Source: Propionivibrio soli (lineage in GTDB: Bacteria; Pseudomonadota; Gammaproteobacteria; Burkholderiales; Rhodocyclaceae). From it: a stretch of 64,000 nt of DNA. Positions 1 to 9,331 of this stretch are shown here, one piece after another (the stretch's first letter is position 1; every line of letters begins with the position of its first letter). The stretch spans positions 62,001-126,000 of the forward strand of contig NZ_JANZKY010000001.1 in NCBI RefSeq assembly GCF_025770765.1. Reading direction: 5' to 3'. The notes under the pieces are model-generated. The model searched no databases, had not been told where the DNA came from, and was given only the letters and a program-made list of their open reading frames with translations. The translations under genes were made by a program, and so were the position numbers.

Positions 1-738
1 CAGTGCCAATGCAGCCCCCCCTGCATCGACAGGCAACGCGGCGGTCAGATCCTGAGCCAACGCTTCTGCTTGCGCACGCGACAGGTCTCCGACGATAGCC
101 ACGGAAGCGCGCCGCGCCGTGTAATAGCGCCTATGGAAATCGATCAGGTCCGAACGCTGGAGTCCATTCACCGACTCCGGCGTGGCTCGACCGCCATACG
201 GATGCGCCGGGTACATGGCTTCCCAAAACGCTCGTGAGGCTATGGTGTCGGGCCGAGTGAGCGCCTCCTTCAGGCCAGCGACTGCCCGCGCTTTTTCACG
301 CCCCAACACATCTTGCGGGAACTGTGGGGTGGTCAGCACGGCGCGCAGGAGCGCGAAAGCCGGCTCGCGTTTGTCGGCCTGCGACAACGTACGCAGCGTG
401 AGCGACGCACGATCGAGATCGGTATCGCCGGAAAGCAGCGCGCCAAGGTCGGCTAGCCGGCTCGCCAGCAGCGTTTCGTCCATGCCGGCGACACCGAGAT
501 CGAGCAAGGTATGCGTGAGTGACGCGAGGCCTTGCTTGCCCGCCGGGTCGTAGGCGCTGCCGGCCGCAAAGTCGATCTCGACATCGATGATCGGCAGATC
601 GTGATTCTCGACGAAGTACACGCGAGCACCGGACGGAGCCATCCAATGGTCAATGCGCGGCCCGGCGAAGGCGGCTTGCGCAAGCAACCCCAGACACAGC
701 AGGAAACCGAAGCGAAACCAGGAGATTAACGGATTCAT
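1..738 (-). CDS. M16 family peptidase-like protein, second subunit (3' end beyond window)
   Basis: Reading leftward from an ATG at 736-738, an open frame runs off the left edge with about 246 codons visible. It begins with a hydrophobic signal peptide (MNPLISWFRFGFLLCLGLL, cleavage probably after AFA), so the protein is exported. The mature start resembles M16 family insulinase-type domains. Where the active subunit has HxxEH, this protein has HTLLD, so it lacks the zinc-binding glutamate and histidine. That is the usual pattern for the non-catalytic partner in paired bacterial M16 proteins, where the partner helps form the substrate chamber. It starts 11 bp after the catalytic paralogue stops, so the two are cotranscribed and probably form a heterodimer. 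Substrate unknown. Confidence 0.85.
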   Translation of the reverse strand, partial: MNPLISWFRFGFLLCLGLLAQAAFAGPRIDHWMAPSGARVYFVENHDLPIIDVEIDFAAGSAYDPAGKQGLASLTHTLLDLGVAGMDETLLASRLADLGALLSGDTDLDRASLTLRTLSQADKREPAFALLRAVLTTPQFPQDVLGREKARAVAGLKEALTRPDTIASRAFWEAMYPAHPYGGRATPESVNGLQRSDLIDFHRRYYTARRASVAIVGDLSRAQAEALAQDLTAALPVDAGGAALAL

Positions 739-749
739 GAACAAACCTC

Positions 750-2117
750 TCAATGCCGCCCGACCGGCGCGCTGCGTGGCCGCGGCGTGGCCGGCAGAGG
801 CTGGGGATCGAGCTCGGCCACCGTGAGGCCATCGTCGTTGAAATATTTGCTGGCAACCGCCTGCACCTGCTCGGCGGTCACCGCTTGCAGTTTCTCAATG
901 AGACGACCGTGCAAGCGATACGAGATGCCCACCGCTTCGAGCTGACCGATTTCCATGGCTTGCGCGAACATCGAGTCGAGCTTGTACGTTTCGCTCGCGA
1001 CGAGCTGGACCCGCGCACGCTGTAGTTCCTCCTCGCTGACGCTGTCCCGGGCGATACGCGCGATTTCCGCCCGGAAACCGGCCTCGAGGTCGGCCGTGGT
1101 TTTGCCGGCGCTCGGCGAACCCTGCATATAGAACAACCCCGGCCCGCGCGAGGTCGGGCTGTACCCGGCACCCGCCGAAACAGCCAGCCGCTCTTCCCGG
1201 ATCAGACGGCGAGTAAAGCGCGCCGCGTCGTGACCATCTAGAACGGCCGAGAGCATTTCCAGCGCGTACGGATCAACGTCGTTGTCCACGTCGCGTACCA
1301 CGGGGACCTTGTAGGCCATCAGGACCACCGGCAACTCGGCCGGCGCCTTCACGACGAGCCGGCGGATGCCGACTTGCTCCGGCTCGTTCTGCGGGCGACG
1401 CACCGGAAGCGGACGTGCCGCAAGGGGCCCAAAGTACTTGTCCGCCAGGCGAAACGCCTCGTCGTGGTCGACGTCGCCGACGATTACGACGTAAGCATTG
1501 TTCGGCACATACCAACGCTCATACCAGTCGCGCGCATCCTGTGCGGTCATGTTTTTCAGATCGTCCATCCAGCCGATCACCGGCACGCGGTATGGATTCG
1601 CCTGGAAGGCGACCGCGCCGAGCTGCTCGAAAAGCAGCGCTTGCGGCTGGTCCTCGGTGCGCAACCGGCGCTCTTCCATGACCACCTTGATTTCCTGTTC
1701 GAACTCGGCGGGCGAAAGTGTCAAATGACGCATCCGATCCGCTTCGAGCTGCATCATCTGCTCGAGCTTTTCTTTGGGAACCTGTTGAAAATAGGCGGTG
1801 TAGTCCTTGTTGGTGAAAGCATTGTCGCGCCCGCCGGCTTCCGCCACCAGGCGGCTGAACTCTCCGGCACCGATACTCGGTGTGCCCTTGAACATCATGT
1901 GTTCCAGCACATGCGCGACGCCAGTCGTGCCGTTCGTTTCGTCGACACTGCCTGCCCGGTACCACACCATATTAGCGACGGTCGGCGCGCGCCGGTCTTC
2001 CTTGACGATGATGCGCAAGCCGTTTGGAAGGAGATGTTCGAAGGGATTGGCCAAAGCCAGGCCGGGCACAAACAATGCTAGGAGGAACGAGAACAGGACA
2101 CGGTGGCGTTTAGGCAT
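750..2117 (-). CDS. M16 family zinc metallopeptidase, catalytic subunit
   Basis: A 455-residue exported protein with a clear signal peptide ending near ALA-NP (about residue 24). The inverted zinc motif HVLEH lies at residues 69-73 (H69 and H73 zinc ligands, E72 catalytic base), and a distal glutamate at 148/149 in VMEER has the usual spacing of about 75 residues for the third ligand. The C-terminal half is the structural M16_C domain. It is expected to be a periplasmic peptidase digesting small unfolded peptides. It is first in a two-gene unit with the inactive homologue and divergent from ftsY. This arrangement beside ftsY is common in betaproteobacteria. Physiological substrate is not known. 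Confidence 0.92.
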   Translation of the reverse strand: MPKRHRVLFSFLLALFVPGLALANPFEHLLPNGLRIIVKEDRRAPTVANMVWYRAGSVDETNGTTGVAHVLEHMMFKGTPSIGAGEFSRLVAEAGGRDNAFTNKDYTAYFQQVPKEKLEQMMQLEADRMRHLTLSPAEFEQEIKVVMEERRLRTEDQPQALLFEQLGAVAFQANPYRVPVIGWMDDLKNMTAQDARDWYERWYVPNNAYVVIVGDVDHDEAFRLADKYFGPLAARPLPVRRPQNEPEQVGIRRLVVKAPAELPVVLMAYKVPVVRDVDNDVDPYALEMLSAVLDGHDAARFTRRLIREERLAVSAGAGYSPTSRGPGLFYMQGSPSAGKTTADLEAGFRAEIARIARDSVSEEELQRARVQLVASETYKLDSMFAQAMEIGQLEAVGISYRLHGRLIEKLQAVTAEQVQAVASKYFNDDGLTVAELDPQPLPATPRPRSAPVGRH

Positions 2118-2208
2118 AGGCGGCTTCTGATAGAATCTGTCGAGTAGGTCACTCGCGACGGCATCTTACCATCGCACATTCCCCATCCCCCAAAGACAAG
2201 TAACTGTC

Positions 2209-3162
2209 ATGTTTGGTTTCCTTAAGAAAACCGGGCCGACCCCGGCCAGCGTCGAGCCGTCGTGGCGCGATCGCCTCAAAGCCGGCCTGGCGCGTACTCG
2301 GGCGCAATTCACGGGGACTTTGAAGTCGATCTTCTCGCGCGGCAAGGTCGATGAAGAACTTCTCGAAGAACTCGAAGCGTTGCTGCTTACGAGCGATGTA
2401 GGCATGGAAGCGACGCAGCACCTCCTAGACGATCTGAAAGCCCGAGCCAAACGCGACCGGATCGAAACGCCCGAAGGTATCCAGGAAGCTTTGGCGGCCT
2501 CGATGTACGACCTTCTGCTGCCACTTGAGCAGCCGCTAAACATCTCGTCGCATCGTCCCTTCGTCATCATGATCGCCGGCGTCAACGGTGCAGGAAAGAC
2601 GACGTCCATAGGCAAGCTTGCCAAACATTTCCAGTCGCAAGGACTGTCCGTCCTACTGGCCGCCGGAGACACCTTCCGCGCCGCAGCGCGCGAGCAACTG
2701 CAAACGTGGGGGGAGCGAAACAACGTCACCGTGATTTCGCAACAATCAGGCGACCCGGCCGCTGTCATTTTCGATGCGATCTCGGCCGCCAAGGCACGCG
2801 GAATCGATATCGTGCTGGCTGACACCGCCGGCCGCCTGCCGACGCAGTTGCACCTCATGGAGGAAATTGCCAAGGTGCGGCGCGTGATTCAGAAGGCTGA
2901 CCCCACGGGCCCCCACGAGACGCTGCTCGTGCTCGACGCCAATTTCGGGCAGAACGCGCTGCAGCAGGTGAAAGCCTTCGACAAGTCGATTGGCATAACC
3001 GGTCTGGTCGTTACCAAGCTGGATGGTTCGGCCAAGGGCGGAGTAATCGCGGCCATCGCCCGGCAGTGTCCAAAACCGATCCGTTTTATCGGCGTCGGCG
3101 AGGGCATCGACGATTTGCGGCCCTTCAACGCCAGTGATTTTGTGGACGCGCTCTTCGACTGA
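2209..3162 (+). CDS. ftsY: Signal recognition particle receptor FtsY
   Basis: A 317-residue SRP GTPase that receives ribosome-nascent-chain-SRP complexes at the inner membrane. Helical N domain about 20-105, then the G domain: P-loop GVNGAGKT at 124-131, DTAGR at 205-209, TKLD at 269-272, and the family-typical LDANFGQNA at 242-250. The acidic N-terminal A domain seen in E. coli is nearly absent, leaving only a short amphipathic lead (MFGFLKKTG), as in many shorter FtsY proteins. The start is ATG, with no in-frame upstream alternative that would add a domain. It is followed directly by ftsE and ftsX, the classic ftsYEX operon. Confidence 0.97.
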   Translation: MFGFLKKTGPTPASVEPSWRDRLKAGLARTRAQFTGTLKSIFSRGKVDEELLEELEALLLTSDVGMEATQHLLDDLKARAKRDRIETPEGIQEALAASMYDLLLPLEQPLNISSHRPFVIMIAGVNGAGKTTSIGKLAKHFQSQGLSVLLAAGDTFRAAAREQLQTWGERNNVTVISQQSGDPAAVIFDAISAAKARGIDIVLADTAGRLPTQLHLMEEIAKVRRVIQKADPTGPHETLLVLDANFGQNALQQVKAFDKSIGITGLVVTKLDGSAKGGVIAAIARQCPKPIRFIGVGEGIDDLRPFNASDFVDALFD

Positions 3163-3168
3163 TTGCCG

Positions 3169-3831
3169 ATGATTTCCGCTAGTGCCGTAACCAAACGCTA
3201 CCCCGAAGGGCGCGAGGCGCTCAAAGGGGTGAGCTTCGAGATTTCCGCCGGCGAGATGGTTTTTGTCACGGGGCATTCGGGCGCCGGAAAGTCGACGTTG
3301 TTCCGCCTCCTTGCCGCCATTGAACGTCCCACGTCGGGCACCATCACGGTTAACGGACAGAACATTGCCGCCCTACGGCGCAGCGCCATCCCGTACCTCC
3401 GACGCAATTTTGGCCTCGTCTTCCAGGATCAGAAACTCCTGTTCGATCGCAACGTACTCGAAAACGTCATGCTGCCCCTCGCGATCGTCGGCCTGCCAGC
3501 CAAGGAAGCGCGTCGGCGCGCCCGCGCGGCGCTCGACAAAGTGGGTCTGCTCGACCGCGAGAAGGCACATCCCGTGGCGCTATCGGGTGGCGAACAGCAG
3601 CGGCTGGCCATCGCACGCGCCGTGGTCAACCGCCCGACCATCCTGCTCGCCGACGAGCCAACAGCCAATCTCGATGCGGAATCGGCGGCGGCGATCCTCG
3701 ACATCTTCCTCGCTTTCCATCAGGTCGGCGTAACGCTGGTCATCGCGACACACGACCCCTTATGGATGGCGCGCAGTTCGCCGCGGATGCTCGAACTTGA
3801 ACACGGCCGACTCGTCGGAGGCGCGGCATGA
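3169..3831 (+). CDS. ftsE: Cell division ATP-binding protein FtsE
   Basis: A 220-residue ABC ATPase that, with FtsX, forms the divisome complex activating septal peptidoglycan hydrolases. Walker A GHSGAGKST at residues 35-43, Q-loop in FQDQKLL, signature LSGGEQQR from 138, Walker B ILLADEPTANLD from 158. I place the start at the ATG at 3169, which gives the conventional MI...VTKRYP amino terminus. A TTG two codons upstream (3163), right after the ftsY stop, is the alternative. Its stop overlaps the ftsX start by 4 bp (ATGA), indicating translational coupling. Confidence 0.96.
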   Translation: MISASAVTKRYPEGREALKGVSFEISAGEMVFVTGHSGAGKSTLFRLLAAIERPTSGTITVNGQNIAALRRSAIPYLRRNFGLVFQDQKLLFDRNVLENVMLPLAIVGLPAKEARRRARAALDKVGLLDREKAHPVALSGGEQQRLAIARAVVNRPTILLADEPTANLDAESAAAILDIFLAFHQVGVTLVIATHDPLWMARSSPRMLELEHGRLVGGAA

Positions 3832-4727
3832 GAACTTGGCTCGCACAGCATTTCGCCGCTATCCGAGGTGCCACGCGTCGCTTGGTCGCTTCGCCGCTCG
3901 GCACGCTGCTTTCATTGATGGTGATCGGCATTGCCCTGGCGCTTCCCTGCGCTGGCTGGGTCGTGCTCGACAACATGAGCGCCATTGCCGGCAGCACGTC
4001 GGGCATCCAGCAAATCAGCGTGTTCATGACCTTGGACGCCGGCCGAAAGGACGTCTCCGAGATCGAATCGCGTCTGCGTCAAGCCAGCGCCGGGGAGTGG
4101 CGTTTCGTTTCGCGCGACGAGGCGCTCAAGCGGCTGCAGTCGTCGGAGGGCATGAGCGAGATCGTCGCCAGTCTGCCGAGGAATCCGTTGCCCGATGCCT
4201 TCGTCGTCGAGCCCGACGACACGCATCCCAAGGCACTGGAGCGGCTGGCCAAAACGTTCGCCGAATGGCCGAAGGTGGCGCATGTGCAGCTCGACTCTGC
4301 CTGGGTCAAACGCTTCGATGCCTTTCTGCGCATCGGCAAGCTGGCGGTCGTCATGCTCGCCGCGCTGTTCGCTACGGCACTCGTCTCAGTTACGTTCAAC
4401 ACGATCCGCCTACAGATCCTCGCGCACGCCGCGGAGATCGAAGTCTCTAAGCTGATCGGCGCCACCAACGCCTTCATCCGGCGCCCCTTCCAGTATTACG
4501 GCGCGCTGCAGGGCGCTCTGGGCGGCCTCTTCGCCGCGCTGCTTGTCGTCGGCAGCGGCTGGTTGCTGGCCGAACCGGTCGGCGAACTGATCACCTTGTA
4601 TGGCGGCTCCTATGCCGTGCGCGGCCTGTCGACTACCGGCGTTGGCGTGCTCGCCGCCGCGGGAGCCGCACTCGGCTGGGTGGGAGCGCAACTCTCGGTC
4701 AGCATTCACTTACGGCGCATCGGCTAG
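3828..4727 (+). CDS. ftsX: Cell division protein FtsX
   Basis: A 299-residue permease-like partner of FtsE. A cytoplasmic N-terminal stretch leads to a first membrane helix (about 23-43), then a roughly 130-residue periplasmic domain, and three helices in the C-terminal half (about 167-190, 220-245, 265-290), the FtsX topology. The C-terminal part carries the conserved EIEVSKLIGAT cytoplasmic loop. It carries no transport function in the family; it relays ATP hydrolysis by FtsE to periplasmic hydrolase activators. It overlaps ftsE by 4 bp. Confidence 0.95.
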   Translation: MRTWLAQHFAAIRGATRRLVASPLGTLLSLMVIGIALALPCAGWVVLDNMSAIAGSTSGIQQISVFMTLDAGRKDVSEIESRLRQASAGEWRFVSRDEALKRLQSSEGMSEIVASLPRNPLPDAFVVEPDDTHPKALERLAKTFAEWPKVAHVQLDSAWVKRFDAFLRIGKLAVVMLAALFATALVSVTFNTIRLQILAHAAEIEVSKLIGATNAFIRRPFQYYGALQGALGGLFAALLVVGSGWLLAEPVGELITLYGGSYAVRGLSTTGVGVLAAAGAALGWVGAQLSVSIHLRRIG

Positions 4728-4751
4728 CGCCAGCAACACTGGAGACCCGCC

Positions 4752-5684
4752 ATGGAAGCCTACCCAGTGACATCGTGGAAACGCTGGCCCGTCATTCTCC
4801 GGGATTACGCAACCACGCACCCGGCGACCACCCTCGGGTTTGGCATCGGCTTGCTCGGCGTCATTATTCTTTTAGGCCAAAGCCTGCTCCAGATTGTGGT
4901 TGGCGAAGCTCCGCTCGGCGTACGCAACGCGCTCATCGGCGGAACGGCGGGTTTTGCCGCCACCGCCCTCGGCGCCGTTCCCGCGTTGGCCTTGCGCGGG
5001 ATTCCGCAGAAACTCGAAGACAGCCTGCTCGGCATGGCGGCCGGCATGATGCTCGCCGCCAGCGCCTTCTCCCTGATCCTGCCGGGCATTGAGGCCGGTA
5101 CAGGAATTACGGGCAGCAAGACGCTGGGGGCTGTCGTTGTCGCGGTCGGCATGGGCATCGGCGTTTTGTTGATGCTCGGCCTCGAAGGCTTCACTCCCCA
5201 CGTGCATGAAGGCACGGGTCCGATCGGACCGGGCACAGAACGCTACAGCCGCGTGTGGCTCTTCGTCTTCGCGGTCGCACTGCACAACTTGCCGGAAGGC
5301 ATGGCTATCGGCGTTGGCTTCGCCGAAAACGATCTTTCGGTCGGCATTCCCCTGACAACCGCCATTGCGCTACAGGACATGCCCGAAGGGCTGGCGGTGG
5401 CCTTGGCGTTGCGCACGGCGGGGTTCAGTTCATTCAAGGCCGTCCTCGCCGGCGCGGCAAGTGGTTTGCTGGAACCCTTCGGTGCCCTGCTCGGCGTCGG
5501 TCTCTCCAGCGGGCTAGCGCTCGCTTATCCGACCGGCCTGGGACTCGCCGCCGGCGCAATGATCTTCGTAGTGTCGCACGAGGTGATCCCGGAGACGCAC
5601 CGCAACGGCCACCAGACGCCGGCGACGCTCGGCCTGATGGCGGGATTCGCTCTCATGATGCTGCTCGATACGACGCTCGGTTGA
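4752..5684 (+). CDS. ZIP family divalent metal transporter
   Basis: A 310-residue inner-membrane protein with about eight hydrophobic helices and the ZIP signatures HNLPEGMAIG (H178) and QDMPEGLAVA (Q208). ZIP proteins import zinc and related divalent cations using metal ligands in these two helices. The second signature normally begins with histidine (HxxPEG), but here that position is glutamine. The protein also carries an N-terminal extra helix before the core. ATG start with GGAG 9 bp upstream. It follows ftsX by 24 bp and could be read through from the ftsYEX unit. Metal specificity cannot be assigned. Confidence 0.9.
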   Translation: MEAYPVTSWKRWPVILRDYATTHPATTLGFGIGLLGVIILLGQSLLQIVVGEAPLGVRNALIGGTAGFAATALGAVPALALRGIPQKLEDSLLGMAAGMMLAASAFSLILPGIEAGTGITGSKTLGAVVVAVGMGIGVLLMLGLEGFTPHVHEGTGPIGPGTERYSRVWLFVFAVALHNLPEGMAIGVGFAENDLSVGIPLTTAIALQDMPEGLAVALALRTAGFSSFKAVLAGAASGLLEPFGALLGVGLSSGLALAYPTGLGLAAGAMIFVVSHEVIPETHRNGHQTPATLGLMAGFALMMLLDTTLG

Positions 5685-5822
5685 ATCGATGAATCAGCCT
5701 CTTCTCCTGATCGGCTGCTTTTTCCAACAGTCGTTTTCTAGCTTGCCGTTTCCGTCTCAACTCCCGCTTCAATTTCCGTCTCTGTTCTCTCCTCATACTG
5801 CCCACCTGCGGCACCGAATCTC

Positions 5823-6491
5823 ATGCGCCTGACACCCGGAACCCTAATCACCACCCGAGCCATCTTGTTCGACATGGACGGCACGCTCGTCGATTCAACC
5901 ACGGCCGTCGAGCGCATATGGGGCCGCTGGGCGCGCAACAACGGCGTTCCGTTCGAGTCATTCGTGCATCGCATGCACGGACGACGGGCGATCGACACCA
6001 TGCGCGAGGTCGCTCCGCCGGGAGTCGATCCCGAACTTGCCGTGCAACAGATTGACGAAGAGGAACTCGTGGAGACAGACGGCATCGTGGCCATTCCCGG
6101 AGCAACCGAACTGATCGCCGCGCTGCCGAAGGACAGTTGGGCGCTCGTAACCTCGGCCCGGCCGGCATTAGCCCGCGCCCGCATGACGGCTGCCGGGCTG
6201 CCGATGCCGGATATCGTCGTCGCATCTACGGACATCACGCAGGGCAAACCACATCCCGAGTGTTATGCGTGCGCGCTGGACAAGATGGGCCTCTCGGCGG
6301 GGCAGGCAATTGCCTTTGAAGACGCCTCCGCCGGCGTGGCTTCGGCAAGCGCCGCAGGTTGCCGGACGATCGCGCTGGCGACGAATGCTTCGTGGGACCA
6401 CTTGCCCGAGCAGGAGTGGCTCCCGGATCTCTCGTACATCACACTCGAAGACGTACAGGCAGACGGCACCCTGCACCTACGCGTCCGCTGA
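5823..6491 (+). CDS. HAD superfamily sugar phosphatase (HxpA/YfbT-like)
   Basis: A 222-residue HAD hydrolase. Motif I is LFDMDGTLVDST near residue 16, with nucleophile Asp and acid/base Asp. Motif II is the serine in VTSARPA; lysine in GKPHPECY is motif III; motif IV is AFEDASAGV. The small helical cap (VERIWGRWARNNG...) resembles the E. coli hexitol/sugar phosphatase HxpA (YfbT) and yeast glycerol-3-phosphatase. It likely dephosphorylates a small sugar or polyol phosphate in the cytoplasm. Its end faces the end of ugpC, so a link to glycerol phosphate is suggestive only. The 138 bp before it hold only a pyrimidine-rich tract with a repeated TTTCCGTCTC. Confidence 0.85.
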   Translation: MRLTPGTLITTRAILFDMDGTLVDSTTAVERIWGRWARNNGVPFESFVHRMHGRRAIDTMREVAPPGVDPELAVQQIDEEELVETDGIVAIPGATELIAALPKDSWALVTSARPALARARMTAAGLPMPDIVVASTDITQGKPHPECYACALDKMGLSAGQAIAFEDASAGVASASAAGCRTIALATNASWDHLPEQEWLPDLSYITLEDVQADGTLHLRVR

Positions 6492-6537
6492 CCTTCGGCT
6501 CAGCGAACGCTACGCTGCTTCCTTCTGTGCATCCGCT

Positions 6538-7554
6538 CTACTTGCGCTTGCCCGTCGCGGCGTCGAAGTAGTGCAGCCGGTCGGCCCGCGGCGTGACGTG
6601 GATCGTGCTGCCCAACGTTGGAACCGGGACGTTCTCCTCGCAACGGATCGTCATCAACTCGTCGCCGCTGCCGTGTGCCCAACGCCCGTAAACAAGCCGT
6701 TCAGCGCCTAGTGTCTCGATTGCGTCGACCACGAGCGCCCAACCGTCAGCCGTAATGTCGAGATGTTCCGGCCGAATGCCGACGATGGTTCCCGCGTCAG
6801 CCCCCGGCGCATTCTTCAGGAGGTTCATCGGTGGGGAACCGATGAAAGTGGCAACGAAGGTCGTCGCCGGACGGGCATAGACTTCTTCCGGAGTCCCGAA
6901 CTGCTCCATGACGCCGTCGTTCATAACGATCATGCGTTGAGCAAGCGTCATCGCCTCGACTTGATCGTGCGTCACGAAAAGCGAGGTAATACCGAGTTCG
7001 CGGTGCAGCTTCTGGATTTCCAGCCGCGTATGCGCACGCAGCTTGGCGTCGAGGTTCGAGAGCGGCTCGTCGAACAGGAACACTTGCGGCTGGCGAACGA
7101 TCGCGCGGCCCATGGCGACGCGTTGGCGCTGGCCGCCGGAGAGCTGGCGCGGCTTGCGTTCAAGAAACTGACCCAGTTGGAGAATCGCTGCCGCCTTGTC
7201 CACACGCGCGCGGATCTCGGCCGCCGGCACCTTGGCGATCTTGAGACCGTACGCCATGTTGTCGAACACGCTCATGTGCGGGTAGAGCGCGTAGTTCTGA
7301 AATACCATGGCGATGTCGCGCTCGGAGGGTTCCAGGTCGTTGACCACGCGGTTGCCGATGATGATCTGGCCTTCGCTGATTTCTTCCAGACCGGCGACCA
7401 TGCGCAGCAGAGTCGATTTTCCGCAGCCCGACGGGCCGACGACAACGACGAATTCACCATCGCCGATCTCGGCACTCAAGCCGTGGATGACCTGGTTGAC
7501 CGACTTGCCATTGCCGTAGCGCTTGACGACGTTCTTCAGGGATATTGAGGCCAT
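6538..7554 (-). CDS. ugpC: sn-glycerol-3-phosphate ABC transporter ATP-binding protein UgpC
   Basis: A 338-residue ABC ATPase of the MalK/UgpC subfamily. Walker [10 protein letters not shown] at residues 40-48, signature LSGGQRQR, Walker B followed by [12 protein letters not shown], and a C-terminal TOBE regulatory domain (about 240-338). The start is the ATG at 7552-7554, which overlaps the ugpE stop codon by one base (TAATG); a longer upstream reading would intrude into ugpE. Last gene of a ugpB-A-E-C operon with the same order as E. coli. It powers import of glycerol-3-phosphate or glycerophosphodiesters. Confidence 0.94.
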   Translation of the reverse strand: MASISLKNVVKRYGNGKSVNQVIHGLSAEIGDGEFVVVVGPSGCGKSTLLRMVAGLEEISEGQIIIGNRVVNDLEPSERDIAMVFQNYALYPHMSVFDNMAYGLKIAKVPAAEIRARVDKAAAILQLGQFLERKPRQLSGGQRQRVAMGRAIVRQPQVFLFDEPLSNLDAKLRAHTRLEIQKLHRELGITSLFVTHDQVEAMTLAQRMIVMNDGVMEQFGTPEEVYARPATTFVATFIGSPPMNLLKNAPGADAGTIVGIRPEHLDITADGWALVVDAIETLGAERLVYGRWAHGSGDELMTIRCEENVPVPTLGSTIHVTPRADRLHYFDAATGKRK

Positions 7555-8405
7555 TATTTTTCGGTATCCACCAAACCTTTGACGAACCACTTCTGCATGA
7601 GAATCACGACCAGCGCTGGCGGAACCATCGCCAACATGGCCGTGGCCATGACGATGTTCCACTGCATCTCGGAATCGCCGCCGGAGATCATGCGCTTGAT
7701 GCCAATGACAACCGGGTACATGTTCTCATTGGTCGTCACCAGCAGCGGCCACAGATACTGATTCCAGCCGTAAATGAACTGGATCACGAACAGCGCGGCG
7801 ATCGACGTCGCCGAAAGCGGCAACAGGACGTCCTTGAAAAAGCGGATCGGCCCGGCGCCGTCCATACGGGCGGCTTCCAACAGCTCCTCGGGAACGGTGA
7901 GGAAAAACTGCCGGAACAGGAAAGTTGCAGTGGCCGAGGCGATCAGCGGAATCGTCAGGCCGGCGTAGGTGTCGAGCATGCCGAGGTCGGCAACGACTTT
8001 GTAGGTCGGACCGATCCGGACCTCCACCGGCAACATCAGGGTGATGAAGATCATCCAGAAGAAGAACATTCGATACGGGAAGCGGAAATACACGATGGCG
8101 AACGCCGATAGCAGCGAAATCGCGATCTTTCCGAGCGAAATGATGAGCGCCGAAATCAGGCTCACCACCATCATGCGTCCGACCGGTGTCTTCGCTCCAG
8201 CCCCACCCCCCGTACCGGTCAGGGCCGCCGTGTAATTTTCGACGAGTTGATCGCCGGGAAGGAGCGGCATCGGCGTTTGCACGATGGCCTGCGAAGTCTG
8301 CGTCGACGCAACGAACGTGAGGTAGAGCGGAAAGGCGACGACAATGACGCCGAGAATCAAGACGAGATGCGTGAACGCGGTGAGCAAGGGACGCCGTTCA
8401 ACCAT
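7554..8405 (-). CDS. ugpE: sn-glycerol-3-phosphate ABC transporter permease UgpE
   Basis: A 283-residue inner-membrane permease with about six hydrophobic helices and the cytoplasmic coupling (EAA) loop [20 protein letters not shown] near residue 185, which docks on the ATPase. Length and order match E. coli UgpE (281). It starts 29 bp after the ugpA stop and is coupled to ugpC through a one-base stop/start overlap. Together with UgpA it forms the translocation path. Confidence 0.94.
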   Translation of the reverse strand: MVERRPLLTAFTHLVLILGVIVVAFPLYLTFVASTQTSQAIVQTPMPLLPGDQLVENYTAALTGTGGGAGAKTPVGRMMVVSLISALIISLGKIAISLLSAFAIVYFRFPYRMFFFWMIFITLMLPVEVRIGPTYKVVADLGMLDTYAGLTIPLIASATATFLFRQFFLTVPEELLEAARMDGAGPIRFFKDVLLPLSATSIAALFVIQFIYGWNQYLWPLLVTTNENMYPVVIGIKRMISGGDSEMQWNIVMATAMLAMVPPALVVILMQKWFVKGLVDTEK

Positions 8406-8434
8406 GCTCGTACTCCGCTAACGATGGCGCCATA

Positions 8435-9316
8435 TCAGTAATTCACTTTCTTTTCGACGAAGCGGAACTGGATGACGGTGAGCGCGACGACGATCACCAT
8501 GAGGATGACCGACTGCGCCGCCGATCCGCCGAGGTCCATCGCCTTGAAGCCGTCGTAGTACACCTTGTACACGAGGATGACCGTGTCCTTCCCAGGGCCA
8601 CCCTGCGTCGCGGAGTCGATGATCGCGAAGGTGTCGAAGAAGGCGTAGACGATGTTGATGACCAACAGGAAAAAGGTCGTCGGCGAAAGCATCGGAAAGA
8701 CGATGGTCCAGAAGCGGCGCCAAGGGCGCGCGCCATCGATCGCCGCGGCCTCGATCAGCGATTTCGGAATACTCTGCAAGCCGGCGAGGAAAAACAGAAA
8801 GTTGTACGAAATCTGCTTCCAAACGGCGGCCATGACGACGAGCGTCATCGCGTGGTTGCCATTGAGCAGGTGATTCCATTCGAATCCCAACTTGCGCAGA
8901 GTGTACGAGACGACGCCCACGCTCGGTGCGAACATGAACAGCCAAAGCACGCCGGCAACGGCCGGCGCGACGGCGTACGGCCAGATGAGAAGCGTGCGGT
9001 ACGCGAGCGCGCCCTTGACGACGCGATCGGCAAATACGGCAAGGAGGAGAGACAAGGTCAGACCAACGACGGCCACCGACACCGAGAACACCGCCGTCGT
9101 GTAGAACGACGCTAGGTAGGTGGCGTCGTTCCATAGATTGACGAAATTCTCGAACCCCACCCACTCGACCGACGTACCGAATGCATCCGACTGTTGCAGC
9201 GACTGTACGAGCGCCTGCGCGGCGGGCCAGAAGAAAAACAGCGTAATGACCACCACCTGGGGCGCGATCAGTGCCCAAGGTAGCCAACTCGATCGGAAGA
9301 CGACGCGTTTTTCCAC
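8435..9316 (-). CDS. ugpA: sn-glycerol-3-phosphate ABC transporter permease UgpA
   Basis: A 293-residue permease of the MalF/UgpA class with six predicted membrane helices, the first in [20 protein letters not shown]. The EAA loop is [20 protein letters not shown]. Length matches E. coli UgpA (295). It lies 15 bp downstream of ugpB and 29 bp upstream of ugpE, all on one transcript. Confidence 0.94.
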   Translation of the reverse strand: MEKRVVFRSSWLPWALIAPQVVVITLFFFWPAAQALVQSLQQSDAFGTSVEWVGFENFVNLWNDATYLASFYTTAVFSVSVAVVGLTLSLLLAVFADRVVKGALAYRTLLIWPYAVAPAVAGVLWLFMFAPSVGVVSYTLRKLGFEWNHLLNGNHAMTLVVMAAVWKQISYNFLFFLAGLQSIPKSLIEAAAIDGARPWRRFWTIVFPMLSPTTFFLLVINIVYAFFDTFAIIDSATQGGPGKDTVILVYKVYYDGFKAMDLGGSAAQSVILMVIVVALTVIQFRFVEKKVNY

Positions 9317-9331
9317 TGGCCGGGCTCCCGC

